Both the position numbers and the translations under genes were made by a program. A stretch of DNA of 64,000 bases from Arabidopsis thaliana (Eukaryota; Streptophyta; Magnoliopsida; Brassicales; Brassicaceae). A model generated the notes under the pieces. That model saw only the letters and a list, made by a program, of their open reading frames with translations, ran no database searches and was not told where the DNA came from. The first letter of the stretch is position 1. Every line of letters begins with the position of its first letter. Below, one piece after another: positions 46,861 through 59,895 of the stretch. The DNA is taken from the NCBI RefSeq assembly GCF_000001735.4, contig NC_003074.8, positions 5,022,101-5,086,100 of the forward strand, written 5' to 3'.

Positions 46861-46955
46861 TGGGCCATTACGTGTGGCCCAAATAATTACTTGTGTTAGG
46901 TTTAAATCGAAGAATATATTTGATTGGGCTTATAATTACTTTTACAATTGGCCCA
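46861..46955. promoter_or_regulatory. Four site II (TGGGCY) elements upstream of RABA1g
   Basis: TGGGCC at 46861, GGCCCA at 46876, TGGGCT at 46925 and GGCCCA at 46950 lie 185-280 bases upstream of the RABA1g ATG. No TATA box is evident. Clustered site II elements are typical of TATA-less plant housekeeping promoters. Confidence 0.6.
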
Positions 46956-47138
46956 GTCCAAGAATCAGATGGATCTGAATCCGACCCGTAAGAAGATGTG
47001 AGTAAAAATTTCATCCACTTGCGTGTCTCTCCCTTTCAAAGGCTCAAAATTTAAATCTCTCATTCTTCTTGTGCGGCGTTTCTTTTTCTCCTTTTGTCCG
47101 TACGCGTTTTCTTACCGGTGACCTGAAAGTCTCAAAAA

Positions 47139-47925
47139 ATGGCGGCGTATAGAGCTGACGATGATTACGATTTCCTCTACAAGGTGGTATTAATCGGTGA
47201 TTCCGGCGTCGGTAAATCCAATCTGCTTTCTCGATTCACGCGCAACGAGTTCAGCCTCGAGTCTAAATCCACCATCGGTGTCGAATTCGCCACCCGAAGC
47301 ATTCATGTCGATGAAAAAATCGTCAAGGCTCAGATTTGGGACACCGCCGGCCAAGAGAGGTAATATATTTACAATTCCCTTTAAAATGGAAATGATTCCA
47401 TGACTCTCCTCTGATGAATCTGAGGAAAGCAATTGGTAGGAGAAAGGTTTGATCATGTGTATGTATTGATTTTGTTTTTGTTGGAACTTCAGATACCGAG
47501 CAATCACAAGCGCATACTATCGAGGAGCTGTTGGGGCTTTGCTTGTTTATGATGTTACACGGCATGTGACATTTGAGAACGTTGAGAGATGGTTGAAGGA
47601 GCTTAGAGACCACACAGAGGCCAACATTGTGATCATGCTTGTTGGGAATAAAGCGGATCTACGTCACCTAAGAGCTGTTTCAACTGAAGATGCTAAAGCC
47701 TTTGCAGAGAGAGAGAACACATTCTTTATGGAGACATCTGCACTTGAAGCTTTGAACGTTGAGAATGCTTTCACTGAAGTGCTTTCTCAAATATACCGTG
47801 TTGCAAGCAAGAAGGCGTTGGATATTGGTGATGATCACACTACTCTTCCTAAAGGACAAAGTATTAATGTTGGGTCTAAGGATGATGTTTCTGAGGTTAA
47901 GAAGGTTGGATGCTGCTCAAGTTGA
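47139..47925 (+). CDS. RABA1g: RAB GTPase of the RABA1 (RAB11) group
   Basis: Small GTPase of trans-Golgi/recycling-endosome to plasma membrane traffic (AT3G15060). Exons 47139-47359 and 47493-47925 give 217 residues. Nucleotide motifs are GDSGVGKS (20-27, P-loop), Thr45 in switch I, WDTAGQE (67-73, Gln72), NKAD and a SAL motif. The C-terminal hypervariable tail ends GCCSS, a dual-Cys geranylgeranylation site, and is basic before it. The intron splits the Arg codon after the DTAGQE motif, a common position in RABA genes. The subclass call g rests on position and overall similarity. Confidence 0.94.
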
Positions 47926-48371
47926 TCTTGATCAAGCCATTTTGTCTGTTTCTTAGGCAAGAATATAGTTTGATTATCTATGGAAGACATGCAGATGATT
48001 CTTTCTTGTGTTTTTCCTTTAGTTGCTTCTTTTGGTGTAAGTTTCTCAGATCCTGTTTTAAATATTATTTTTTACACAATCATTCGTATGCGATAATCTA
48101 TGAACAAAAGAGATGTTTTAGATGAAGAAAGTTTAACTCTAGGAGCAACCAGAATGTACAAAGAACCAAAAAAAGCCTATACAGTTTTTATAGTCACTAA
48201 GCCAATCTTAGCTTTAGACTGTCACTTTAATGTGCACAAAAGTACAAATTTACAGAATTTGGGGGCTGAAACATACCCTGACTCTGTTTCTCTCTTATAA
48301 AACCAATAGATAAAAAGCGTCTTAAAAACCATCAGCGATAACCTCTTTTAGGTTGTAGCAGCAACCTCTTC

Positions 48372-50244
48372 TCATCTACTACTTAACCTTAGCTTCTTCT
48401 TCTTCTCTATGACCAATGCCTCTGATTTACAGATTGGGCAAACGTTCTTGATAACCAACCACTTCTTCAAGCATTCTGCATGGTATTTGTGCATGCAATC
48501 CAGCGTTGCGATCTTATCTTCGTTCTTGTAGTTTTCCTGTCAGATCCCCATTATATATAAAAAAAAAACTTTTTACTACTAAGATGAGTGAGTGAATGTT
48601 TACATAAGCTTGGAGGATGTAGTCTCAAGATTTTACTGGCTTTACCTGGCATATCGTGCAAGAATCAGTCTCTAGATCAGTAGATGGACCTTCTTCCAGG
48701 TTAATTCTGGTCGAGGTTCTTCTTTTCAGAAGTTCTTTAACATCTTCTGATGACAAGCCTGTCTTCACAGTTCCAATCTGGTCGCTCAAAGCAAGAAGCT
48801 CCTGCGCCACCCAGGTTTTGAATGTTATAAGATAAGACAAACCAATGTGAACTCATTAAATACCTACCTATATGGTGAAAGAGTAAAGAATATTTGTCGT
48901 CTAGGACTAACCTCATATGACATATCTTCTATGTCTAAGCGCATGTCTTGATGATGATCGACATAATTAACAGCATTGTAGAAGTCTCCTACTTCCCAAA
49001 ATGCATTTTCCTACACATATTAACAGAAAGAGTAAAAAAGCCATTATTGAATAGTGAACACTCTTTTGAACAAACTGACACTATAAGATGAAAAATGTGC
49101 TAAAGATGTTAGTACATTCGCGGGCATTGCTCTAAAGTGAGGCAATTCACGGTGTCTTAGAATTGCTGCAGGTACAAAATCTTCTCCGGGATATTGGTTT
49201 ATCCTGAATCCGGTTGATTGAACCTGTCCCATATGACTGTATGAAGCAGGATGCAAAGTCTCAGCGTATGAGGCTGAAGGCATGTGAGGGTATACGATGG
49301 GAGGAGGAGGTACGGGGTGATGGCTAATATAGTGGTTCCTTTGGTATACAGATGGCGTGGGGTTTCTGCTACTAGATGTTTCATGGTATCTTGGGAAGCA
49401 AACATTACCAGATTCTATAGATCCAGTAGCAATGTTACCTAAGAGATCATTCAAGAAGAAGAATAAAATTATCAAGAACTTGCCAAAAGACCAATCGCAA
49501 TGCTGAGAATAAGTTAAGGATAGTACCATGCATATAAGGTACGGCAGGTGCTTGAGACCAAAGCGAAGATGATCCATCAGATCTGTTGCCATTACAGTGT
49601 TGGTCATACCAGATTGAGCCAAGAGGTGGAAAAGGATGAGCTGCATAGTTTCCTTGACTGAAGTTGTTATGACCATGAGAGAGAAGTGGATCCATTGTAG
49701 CTGCTCCTGCTCTGTTCCTCACACTTCTCTGATCTAGTGGTTGTGGATAAGTACCAAAATGTGGGAATGAAAAAGGTGCTGTCTCCGATGTATTCAATTG
49801 AGGGAAAGAACAAGGAGCAACTGGATACTGAGAATTTCCAGGTATTACTTCAGAACTCTTTCTTTTGAATCCGTGATCCATAAAATGGGCATTTCTCTCA
49901 TGTTCAGTGGAAGTAACTCCAACAACTGCATCATTACTTCCATGAGACAACAGAAAACTCGGTGGAGCTTCATAATTCACATAAGGGACATAGAAATTTG
50001 GTGCGGTTGACATGCCAGAACCAAGATTTGAAGCATGTTGATGATGGTACTGTGGAGGCCCGTAGAACATTGAGTTGTTATCATAAGGTTCTTGCAGAGA
50101 ATGAGCTTCTAAATGAGGAACAGTGTTCACTGGTGGGATATCTGGATACAGATAGTTAGTTCCAATGCGAGGTTCAGGATGGGGAACAAAGCTTTGAGAA
50201 TTCTGCTCCATGTCTGAACCAGTCATCATATTTCTTTGTCGCAT
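48372..50244 (-). CDS. RING-H2 protein (BIG BROTHER-like E3 group)
   Basis: Putative E3 ubiquitin ligase, AT3G15070 by position. Exons: 50244-49527, 49438-49116, 49010-48912, 48801-48646, 48536-48372, giving 486 residues. The long N-terminus (1-345) is rich in Pro, His, Ser and Tyr and looks disordered. A conserved segment ENAFWEVGDF ... MRLDIEDMSYEELLALSDQIG precedes the RING, as in BIG BROTHER-type ligases. The RING-H2 ligands are C428, C431, C446, H448, H451, C454, C465 and C468, split across the last two exons. A basic tail follows. The open frame continues upstream of the ATG into a likely 5' UTR exon boundary (CAG/GTGTTTTC), so the first Met of the exon is used. Leader exons extend towards 51220. 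Confidence 0.92.
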
Positions 50245-52218
50245 ATTGCTTGTTGCAGAAAACACCTGGTAGTTGAATTTACAAAGATCAGCAACAATGC
50301 AACAAAACAACAATTAAAATTCACCCACAAAGACAGCTAAAACTCGATGCTAGTTACACCGCACGCTGATTCTAGCTAGTGCACAAACTACTGATATCTA
50401 ATAATGGAATCAAAACATACAACAAGTAAATATCATCCCAACTTGTCCCGTGAATGGGATAAGCCAAGTCTCAAAACATCCCAGAATTTTTTCGTCATCA
50501 TCGCAAGTAATGGAGACACACACACAAAAAAAACAGTATCCTGACAGCACAGAACATTCAAGGTCCACGGATACATTGTAGAATATGAAACCTTAGCTGC
50601 AGAGATCAAACCCCAAACATTCAAAAAAGTAAATCCTTCGAACCTTTTCCTAACCCAATAATTTTCACAGAAACTAAGCAGTGGCTTTAGCAAAACTCAC
50701 CACCCTTGTGGCAGAAAACAACACTAAATTACAATTTAATGAGGCACAAGCCACGTTGCCAGACATGCCTTAGGAAAATCAAATCAAACCCAATTCACGA
50801 AACATAAACCAGAAAATTTTAGAAAAGAAGTAGAGAAGATTTGTTATTAAGTTGCTGACCTTTCTAGCATCAAAGATTGAAGAAACAAAGCTTCGAAAAT
50901 TCAGCAAAAACCAACCAACTCGTATTAATCGGAAGCTCCCCTGAAGCATAAACAGAGTTTAGAAAATTAACAACCTAGACGATCAAAAGAAGATTAAGCC
51001 TAAATTCCGACTAACCAATAACAATGCAATTCTTCAGCAGCTCTCGTATTAAAAACAATTTCAAAACCATATTTCACCAAAAACGACAAATAAAAACTCA
51101 TAATCAAAAAGCTCGAGAATCTGATAATCGTTAGGATCATAAGAGATAAGTACCTGATTATTTTCCTCAGGGAGAGAGAGATCCAAGGACGGACGAGAGA
51201 GAGATTAGATGAAGATTAAGACGTCGGTTTTCTAGTTTCTAATTTATTTTCCTCTCACGGTGACGGAAGGTTTTTTATTTTCCTCTTCTTCTCAGTTTTA
51301 TTTAATTCATTTATTCTCTTATGCTTATCTTTGCTTTTTTTTATTAATTTATTTGCCCTTTTTTCATTGGTTTCTTGAGTTTTCGGACAGCAAATATTTT
51401 TTTATTCTAATTAAAAAATGAATATCCCTTATTTACCAAACGACATCGTACAAGGATCGAAAATAATTAACTCAAAATCTTTTGATTTCCCCATCTAATT
51501 ACTACATTTAATAGCATGATCGTTTTTGTCTTGTACTAAAGCATGCCATTGAATTTAACAACAAGATAAGCATGTCACTGGCAGCCATTAATGAAGGTAT
51601 GCTTCTACTCTAACTAACAATCTTTTTTAAAAAAATTAGACCTCTGGAATTTTCACTATCATAGGACGATTAAAAAAAAAGTTAGGCAAAATGTTGAGAA
51701 ACAGAAAAATTAGGCAAAACTTAGAACTAAAACAATAGATCAATGCGACGGAACAGAATTGAATTATCCCATGAGGCAAGTAACATATGATGCGAATATT
51801 TATAGGGAGGTGATTCCCAATCCCATGTGCTTCTTTTTGGTTAAACCACCTTCTCACCTAATCTAATTGTGCCCAATTAATCATCCAAGTCTCTCTGTTT
51901 ATGTTAAGAAAGAACATTATAAAAATACAACCATGTCTTTTTTTTTTTCTTCTAAATACAACCATATCTTATCTTAGCTTTTATAAGCTATGAAACAATG
52001 ATTTAATACATGTGTATATTTTATCATATACCAAAGTATAATCAAAGCAAAAATCATAACGTGGTGAAAATCGTATTATTATTATTATTGGATGCTAGAG
52101 AAACGGCAGCGTTTTGGGAGGTCTTAATTCTTAAACCTTACTCTTGTGATTCTCGAGCCGCTTCAAGGAGCTTCGTGCTTGTCAACAAATTTTCCAAGCG
52201 CCCGCTGAACTAAAAAAG
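50245..52218. other. 5' leader of the RING-H2 gene and shared divergent intergenic DNA
   Basis: The RING-H2 gene's leader (with at least one intron) reaches about 51220, where GA-rich sequence lies. From there to 52100 the DNA is AT-rich. The exonuclease gene starts at 52219 in the other direction. No other exon is recognised. Confidence 0.5.
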
Positions 52219-54227
52219 ATGAGTTCTGATCTGAAGAGAAAGCCGAAGAAGAAGATAACTCCTAAACCTGTTCAATTAAACCCTAATTGGTCACTCCTCC
52301 AACAAGTTAGTCTCTATTTCTTTCTTCTCTTAGCTAATTTCTCCTGTTTTTCTTCCAGACTTTTGTTCAGCCATTGATTTGGTTCCCGTTATTTTTCCTT
52401 GTAGAAACTGAAATCTGATTCTCATGGCAACACTCGAAAATCTTCAAACCCAGAAAATCCCAGCTCCATATTAGGTAGCATTCAACCTAAAAATTCGAAC
52501 TTTAAGCTTGGGTTTAGGGTTTATAGACTGGTTTGGTTTCTCAGTTGTCTTAACTCACACAACAAACTTGCAGGGAAGCGAAAGGAGAGACCCGATTCGG
52601 AGGTTGATGTTCCTAAGATTAATCCCTTAGCTCCGGTTAACGACGATTCCAGGTTGGTCATGTTTGCTATTTGGCTTTGTGGACTTTCTGTTAGTAAATG
52701 GTTTTAATTGCTACATGATGACTAATAACTAGCTCAGATATACACAATGTCATGAGCTTTACATTGTTAGTGTCTTCCTGCTCTGGGAAATCAGGGTTCT
52801 TGTTGATGAATTATAATATCTTGTATAGAACTTTTGTTTATAAGCTACTATCCTCCTCTGCTTTTCATTTTTGTGAATGTTGGTGGTTGTGGAATTGACT
52901 TGGGTAGCTTAAATAGTAAAAGAATGTTGAAATAGCTCTAAGCAAAAAAAGAAAAAAGGATTTTGCCAATAGATGTTTCTTTCTTTGTGCAATCTTGTAT
53001 ATCAAATCTCACCAATCTGTGGGTAGTTTGACAGATGAAGTGGCTATGGACTGTGAAATGGTTGGTGTCAGTCAAGGAACCAAAAGTGCCCTTGGACGAG
53101 TTACCTTGGTACACATTGCCTTTCCAACTTTTGTGTTTTTCTTTTTTAAGTATCATGAGGCGAAATTTTCAGTTTGTTTCAGTTCTGAGCGCTTGAATAA
53201 AGAGTTGATGTCATTTCATTATCGCTTTCTCTTTATCCATATTTTGAGGTGTATATCTGTCTCTTCTTCTACATGAAGGTCACTGATTATTTCACCATTT
53301 ATTGACAGGTAAATAAATGGGGAAATGTTCTATATGATGAGTTTGTCCGTCCAGTGGAACATGTTGTTGACTTTCGTACTTCTATTAGCGGGATTCGACC
53401 TCGAGATTTGAGAAAGGGTTGGTTTTACTTTCAACATTCCGTACCTTTTTTCTTGAATCTGTCAACATTCTTGCTTTTTAGGCTGCAAAATGAATTGGAT
53501 CATTTACTAAACAGTTTGGAACTTCGATCTTAATTTAGCTTTCTTTTAACCACAGCCAAAGATTTCCGCGTTGCTCAAACCAAAGTAGCAGAGTTGATAA
53601 AGGGAAAGATTCTCGTGGGACACGCCTTGCATAATGATCTCAAGGTCTGTAGGTTTCACGAATCTAGGATCTGGTTACAATATCAATTCAGAGTTTTAAC
53701 AGAAATAAACTTTGTAACAGGCTTTGCTGCTAACTCACCCGAAAAAGGACATAAGGGACACAGGAGAATATCAGCCCTTTCTCAAGTATTCACACTCTAA
53801 CCCCTCTCTTTCTCTATCTGATACTTGTCATACTTTCTTTTCCCAAAGTTACTTCAAACCTTTGAATCGAGTCCTAATGAAACTCGTAATCTTCCAAACA
53901 GGGGCAAAACAAGAAAGTCTCTGAAACATCTCGCATCTGAAATTCTAGGGGCTGACATTCAAAATGGAGAGCACTGCCCTGTAAGTGTGTACATATAAAT
54001 ATAAAACAAACAGCTTCATGTTTTGGAGCTGCAAATCTATAACTATTCTTCAATGGCAGATTGATGATGCAAGAGCTGCGATGATGCTTTACCAAAAGAA
54101 CAGAAAAGAGTGGGAGAAAACTGTGAAAGACCAGACACGGATGTGGCTGAAACAAAAGAAGCGTAAGCCTAAGAAGAAAGCTAAATATGGGAACAACGCT
54201 TCCACCAATGACAATCCAATTGTTTGA
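52219..54227 (+). CDS. DEDDh 3'-5' exonuclease, REXO4/ISG20-like
   Basis: Predicted RNA exonuclease, probably nucleolar and linked to rRNA processing by similarity to yeast Rex4 (AT3G15080 by position). Exons: 52219-52305, 52405-52474, 52574-52652, 53027-53108, 53309-53417, 53556-53644, 53721-53785, 53902-53980, 54060-54227, giving 275 residues. Catalytic motifs are Exo I with Asp87 and Glu89 (AMDCEMVG), Exo II with Asp170 (GHALHNDLKAL), and Exo III with His218 and Asp223 (HCPIDDARAAM), spaced Hx4D. N- and C-termini are Lys-rich (KRKPKKK, KQKKRKPKKKAK), suggesting nuclear or nucleolar targeting. Exon 4 begins right after GTAG at 53026. Confidence 0.92.
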
Positions 54228-54746
54228 ATCAATCAGCGAGAGCAAACCTGACTAAACAGAAAACCAAGAATCGCTGAAAAGTTTTGGTCGTTTTTCCTTT
54301 CTTTTTGATTGTTCTCAGCATCAGGCGCTGCATCCAAATGTACTATCGTCTATTACAATGTTATACCAGATTAGATCATGTATTATTGTTAAACAAAAAA
54401 TATACATTTTTGGAGGTTCCGAAATTAAGCTAATCGTTCTTGAGTTCAGTTTTGTCCAATTACGGTTGAACATTGTAGAAACCAAAACCTCTACTTCTCA
54501 CATCACATATACTGTACTGATCAAATCGGTTCGGTTTGGAGTAAACCGGTTAATTACATAAAACTCTAGAGGTTGCATGTACAGTCAAGTAAACAAAGCC
54601 GCTCTGCGGACGCAAATGCTGCCACGTCTTCAATTTCCGTTTCTGTGTAAACAAGAAAACCTAAAAAACAGAAGCAAGCAGATTCTCGCATCAACGAAGA
54701 AGAAGAAGAAAAGGACGAGTAGATTGATTTCTTAGACGACGGAGAA

Positions 54747-56770
54747 ATGCGAGTGATGAGATCATTGCGCGGTAATTCCGGTGCTGGATTGGTTTTCCGG
54801 CCGGCGAGGTTAAATTCTCTTCGGAGCGTCTTTACCGGTTGCCGTGCTGTGATTTTGCCCCGCTTTGGTGGTCCGGAGGTTTTTGAGCTCCGGGAGAATG
54901 TTCCGGTGCCGAATCTGAATCCAAATGAGGTTCTTGTCAAGGCGAAAGCTGTCTCCGTTAATCCTCTTGATTGCAGAGTGAGTGTTAATCTGCTTGATCC
55001 GTTTTGATTTCATTTTATGAGTGGCATTAGATATCTTCGGAGATTGCTTTATTTGGGAATTAAGATTGGCGTGATCGGTTAGCTTGGATCTCTTGCATAT
55101 GTTCTAGGAGTTTAATCTCACGTTGATGATAATATCCAGAATGTTTGCTGCTTGCTGCTTCACTTCTTTAGATTTCAAATCAAAATCTTGTCTTCGATAC
55201 TTTGAAGAGTAGTGAAATTGTTTTTTTCATGATCATTTTGCTGATATGGCATCAAGTGTTAAGATGAGAAATGTGTTTGTTTTCAGATACGAGCTGGATA
55301 TGGACGTTCTGTATTCCAACCGCATCTACCTATTATAGTTGGACGTGATGTCAGTGGTGAAGTTGCGGCAATTGGGACTTCAGTAAAGTCACTTAAAGTA
55401 GGACAAGAAGTTTTTGGTGCGTTGCATCCGACGGCGTTAAGAGGTACTTATACTGACTATGGAATTCTTTCGGAAGACGAACTCACGGAAAAGCCATCAT
55501 CAATTTCACATGTGGTAAGTAGAAAGATCTAGATACCCTTTAACCTCTCTACCTTTTTTTTTATATTGTTTTTTGGTTAAGTGATTTCAGCTATTCTTGT
55601 GTCTGTCTCTTGTAGGAAGCAAGTGCCATTCCTTTTGCAGCTTTGACTGCTTGGCGTGCTTTGAAGAGTAATGCAAGGATAACTGAAGGGTATGATTTTG
55701 AGAAACTATTATTCATGTGGCAAGAAGTTGATACTAATTCACCTTTCAACATTCACACAAATGCTTTTCGTGTTTTTTGTGAACTACTATGAACTCAATA
55801 GCATAATCTTAAAATCCTTTTTATTTGCAGACAAAGACTATTAGTCTTTGGAGGAGGAGGAGCAGTAGGTTTTTCTGCAATCCAGCTTGCGGTAGCATCT
55901 GGGTGTCATGTTACAGCCTCTTGTGTTGGTCAGACTAAAGACAGAATACTTGCAGCTGGGGCCGAGCAAGCTGTTGACTACACAACCGAGGTAATGACAC
56001 CAGCTGTTTATTTATCTGCTCACCCAAAGTAGAGCCATTATGATCTTGTTCTGATTCTTGAATCTGAATCTGTTTCATGTACAGGACATTGAGTTGGCGG
56101 TAAAAGGAAAATTTGATGCCGTGTTAGATACTATTGGTGGGCCTGAAACGGAGAGAATAGGCATTAACTTCTTAAGGAAGGGTGGAAACTATATGACTCT
56201 TCAGGTATATAACATTTCTTGTGTTTCTGCTTTACAAGCTGCAGTGACCTTGGTTGGTCTTGGATTTTGTTTTAACAACAGTGATTTATTTTTTCCCTCT
56301 TTTGAATTTATCTGTTAAAGGGTGAGGCTGCATCGTTGACTGATAAATACGGTTTTGTGGTTGGGCTTCCCCTTGCAACATCGCTCTTGATGAAGAAAAA
56401 GATACAATATCAGTATTCTCATGGAATAGGTATATGATGTATATATATATATCCTGCATTACTCTCTCTCTCTCTCTCTTTGATTTTGAAGTAACTATTC
56501 TGATAATAAGACCTGTCTCATTGAGCTTTTGAGTGGGAAAGAAATGGTTAATGTGATAAAATCTGACTGTGATGAACTTATATAAAAACAGACTATTGGT
56601 GGACGTATATGAGGGCTGATCCTGAAGGTCTAGCCGAGATTCAGCGTTTAGTTGGAGCTGGAAAGCTAAAAATACCTGTTGAAAAAACATTTCCAATAAC
56701 CGATGTTGTAGCAGCTCATGAAGCCAAGGAGAAGAAACAGATTCCGGGTAAGGTGGTTCTAGAGTTCTGA
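54747..56770 (+). CDS. MDR-family NADPH oxidoreductase, RTN4IP1-like
   Basis: Medium-chain reductase of the quinone-oxidoreductase type, AT3G15090 by position. Exons: 54747-54977, 55287-55514, 55616-55689, 55831-55990, 56085-56204, 56321-56429, 56592-56770, giving 366 residues. The Arg-rich, acid-free first about 35 residues suggest a mitochondrial presequence. Then come the GroES-like fold (NPNEVLVKAKAVSVNPLDCR, GRDVSGEVAAIG) and the Rossmann loop GGGGAVG at about 185-191. The usual zinc-binding Cys/His set of alcohol dehydrogenases is not evident. The animal homologue RTN4IP1 is a mitochondrial NADPH oxidoreductase needed for coenzyme Q synthesis; the same role here is inference. Intron 6 contains a (CT)9 tract. 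Confidence 0.9.
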
Positions 56771-59700
56771 ACTACATATACATAGTAGAAATAATAACAC
56801 CTGCATAGTTCTCTAGCAGTTGTTCTTTCTAGAATTTACACGCAGAGAAACAAATGTTTCGCGTCTGGAGTTTTCTGTAAATGAGATCTATCAGGCTTAG
56901 ATTCAGATCAAGAACTTGAAGTGTCTGTATAGACTTTCCAAAGGGTTCGTTTTTATTTGGATTTTGTCTGTGTTGCAAACTACTAAGCCAAGTAATGGAA
57001 ATGGTTTAGAAAGATCATTTTTGTTGTCATCTATTACTTGGAATCTTACCAGTACTAACAATAAACATAACAATCACATTTCTGATACTCTTCTTGATTA
57101 AAATTGAAACTATTACTTGCTATATAGTTAAACCCCAGATCTAACGTGAGAAAACTGTAAAGGTATGAGAGAACGTAGATGTAACCTCAATTAATTGAAG
57201 ACATGCTTATAGTTGCTAAATGTGTGACACCAAACTAAAGTTGATCACATGATCGAACAAATCCCACAAAATCAAAATCCAACCTCATAGAAATAGCATT
57301 CTCTGTTTCTTACTTGATTAAATTATGTTTCAAAGATCATAACATGTAATAATTAATTAATTTTTAAAAAGGTCTGGAAGTGTCATTAAAAGCATAACAT
57401 GCAGTTTAATTAAGTGATTAAATGTATGTTTTGTCTGGTTCTCGTCCTTTAATGGTCTCTAGTCAAACTCATCTCTCCTCTACCAGATCAACAAACAACT
57501 GAATCCTTTTTACGCGCCACTCTGCTGCGCGTGTACTTCACAGCCTGTCATAGTAACTCCTAGCGACGTCAGTGAGAACTGAGAACTTTCTCCTTCTTTC
57601 CTAAATTCCAAGTCTTGAACACTTTTTTCTGTTAAATGTTAGTGCCGAGTCTACGAAATCGAAACCTTCTTAAGTTCTTTAATTTCTTCTAAATATCTCT
57701 AGCAAGATCATACTATATCTACGTACTTATTATTTTTGGGGGACCAATGAGCACATGTTTATATATCAATCATATTAATTGTCAGTAAAAGCACGTAGAC
57801 ACCTTCCATCTTTGTAATCAATTTGGCATTTATTATGGATAATTGTTTGTTTTTGTATACAACAAATGTTCTTGCTGTTGAAAACGGGATTATTACATCT
57901 TATAGTACCATTCTGGTCATAGTAACAACAGTATAATATAATTTACAAAATCTATTTATTTTTTCTGAAAGTTGTCTTTGTAACAAATTAAATTATTAAT
58001 ATAGCAGAAGAAAGTATGCATTTAGTATTTACTATATATGGTTTTTCTAGCATTTAGAAAAAATAATTAGTCTAGTTGAAAAATAAAATAAAAGTAGAAA
58101 AAGAGTTATTAAAAGCATGTTAATGCTAATATGAGGGTGGTCCTGTTAGTCTTATAATGGTCTGGTCAAACTCCTCCTTCTCACGACTGCCACATCACAC
58201 AACCCATCTTCTTCCATTTTCTGTTTAGTGTGACCGTTGCTTCGCGCCTTCGCGGTTCAGTGAGAAGCTCACGCGCGTTTTCTTACCCGCGTGATTTTTC
58301 ACCCCATTATCTCCTTTATGTGATTCTTCTGTTAAAGTTCCGGTTTATGTATCTGATCCGAATATCTCCTTTATGTGAGTCAAACATATGTGTATGAGTG
58401 AGTTTATGTATCTGATTATTTAATTTTATGGCTTCCTTAATTGAATGATTTAAGATTAATAGTATGTCTCTAACTATTTGGCCACCATACTCACATTCGG
58501 AACAACATAAATGATAAAGAAGCTAGCGAATGGGTCCGACTCCTTTTAAGTGCTACAAAAAGCGACACGACGTCCTTAGTTTCATGCATCCATCCACACG
58601 AAAATGTAAAGTGAGAAGAAAACTCAAAAACTAATAAGAAATGTTAAAATTAATAAGAAAAAACAAGGGCCATGTCGAATCATTACCCTATCTCTCGGTA
58701 CTCCGATCACGTGCCAACTTTGGGTTCTATAATGCTTTTATTATTCATATTTAATGTATTTTTTTCTTTAATTTCTTTTATTATCTGTCTTCGACCGTAT
58801 TTAGTCCAAACCATGTGAAGATTTCCGGTCTACTGTTTTTATCATTATGAAAAAGAAAAGGAAAAAAGCTATGGTCCTCTCTAATTAGAGTTGATTAAAA
58901 ATTTGAATAAGAAATAATTAATTTATTTCACTCTCTCCAGCTTGTTCTTTGTGGTTTGGCTTATACTGAAAAATTGAATTCCCAAATGTTTGGTCCTATT
59001 GAGTAAATATCATCCATTTATCTAAAATGATAATCATTTCAAACCTAAACACAACAAGAAGGATTTTAAAACAATAGACCTGAACTCAATCTTACTAATT
59101 CATTGGTTAAGTTGTCACGACATGTATATGTTGATAACAAAAGGATTGGTTACAATATGGGTGCAAATTGTGGTTGTGGCTTAATGTTTTTAAAATTCAC
59201 AAATTTTCAAATATTGTCTAAAAGTATCCCACTTGTCATAAATTACCATCCAAGATCCTTCCAATCTCTACATGCATATATGTCCAATAAAATCTAGCTA
59301 GAGTACGAGAAAAATATCCAAAACTTTTGAATTTGACAAAAAGTCTTATCTTTCCAAAGGAAAATAAAAGTTTGTATTATTTATTTCCACCAGAAAAAAA
59401 TCTACTAAAAAAAAAAGAAGAGACTACGAAAACAATACATGCAAAATACACAAGAGACATGCGTGTCTGAGTGTTTGTGTTTTTGGGAAAGCCAATAATA
59501 CCTTTTCCCTTTAGTGTGCACATGTGTGTATCCACAGAAGCGTACGAACCCTTTCTTTAACTCGTTTCACTCTCATGGGCCACATTACTTTCACCATCCC
59601 CTAAATTACCACTTCACCCTTCTTCCATATCATTCACACAACTAATCAAATTACCTCAAAAACGCAACAAAACTAAATCGTGATCAGTCAAAGATGATTA

Positions 59701-59816
59701 CATAGATTTAGGAAGAAGGAATCTCTTACCCTAACTAGATCCAGGGGTATTTTAGTAAATTATCATAGGTACCCCTAAAAGTCTCTCGATTCCGTTACAC
59801 TCTCAATATCTCTCCA
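56771..59816. other. Intergenic gap with two CGCG-rich islands
   Basis: The first about 340 bases are a likely 3' UTR of the reductase gene. The rest is AT-rich except for two GC-richer islands at about 57450-57600 and 58140-58320, which carry CGCG cores and a hairpin-forming inverted repeat. No ORF with a known domain. The end of the gap forms the HCF243 promoter. Confidence 0.5.
57512..57532. repeat. GC-rich inverted repeat (hairpin)
   Basis: ACGCGC at 57512-57517 is followed after nine bases by its exact reverse complement GCGCGT at 57527-57532. Each arm contains a CGCG core. It is unusual in this AT-rich gap. Confidence 0.7.
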
Positions 59817-59882
59817 ATGGCTATGGTTACTACTACACTCTTCTTCTTCTTCTTCTTCTTCTTCTCCTTCTTCTCACTGTAA
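59817..59882 (+). other. Poly-phenylalanine upstream ORF before HCF243
   Basis: ATG at 59817 opens a 21-residue ORF beginning MAMVTTTL and continuing with eight consecutive Phe codons (TTC repeat), ending with a TAA 13 bases before the main ATG. It would affect translation only if the transcript starts upstream of 59817. The TTC tract is a simple repeat that may by itself be a leader element. Confidence 0.5.
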
Positions 59883-59895
59883 AAAAGAAAAAAAA

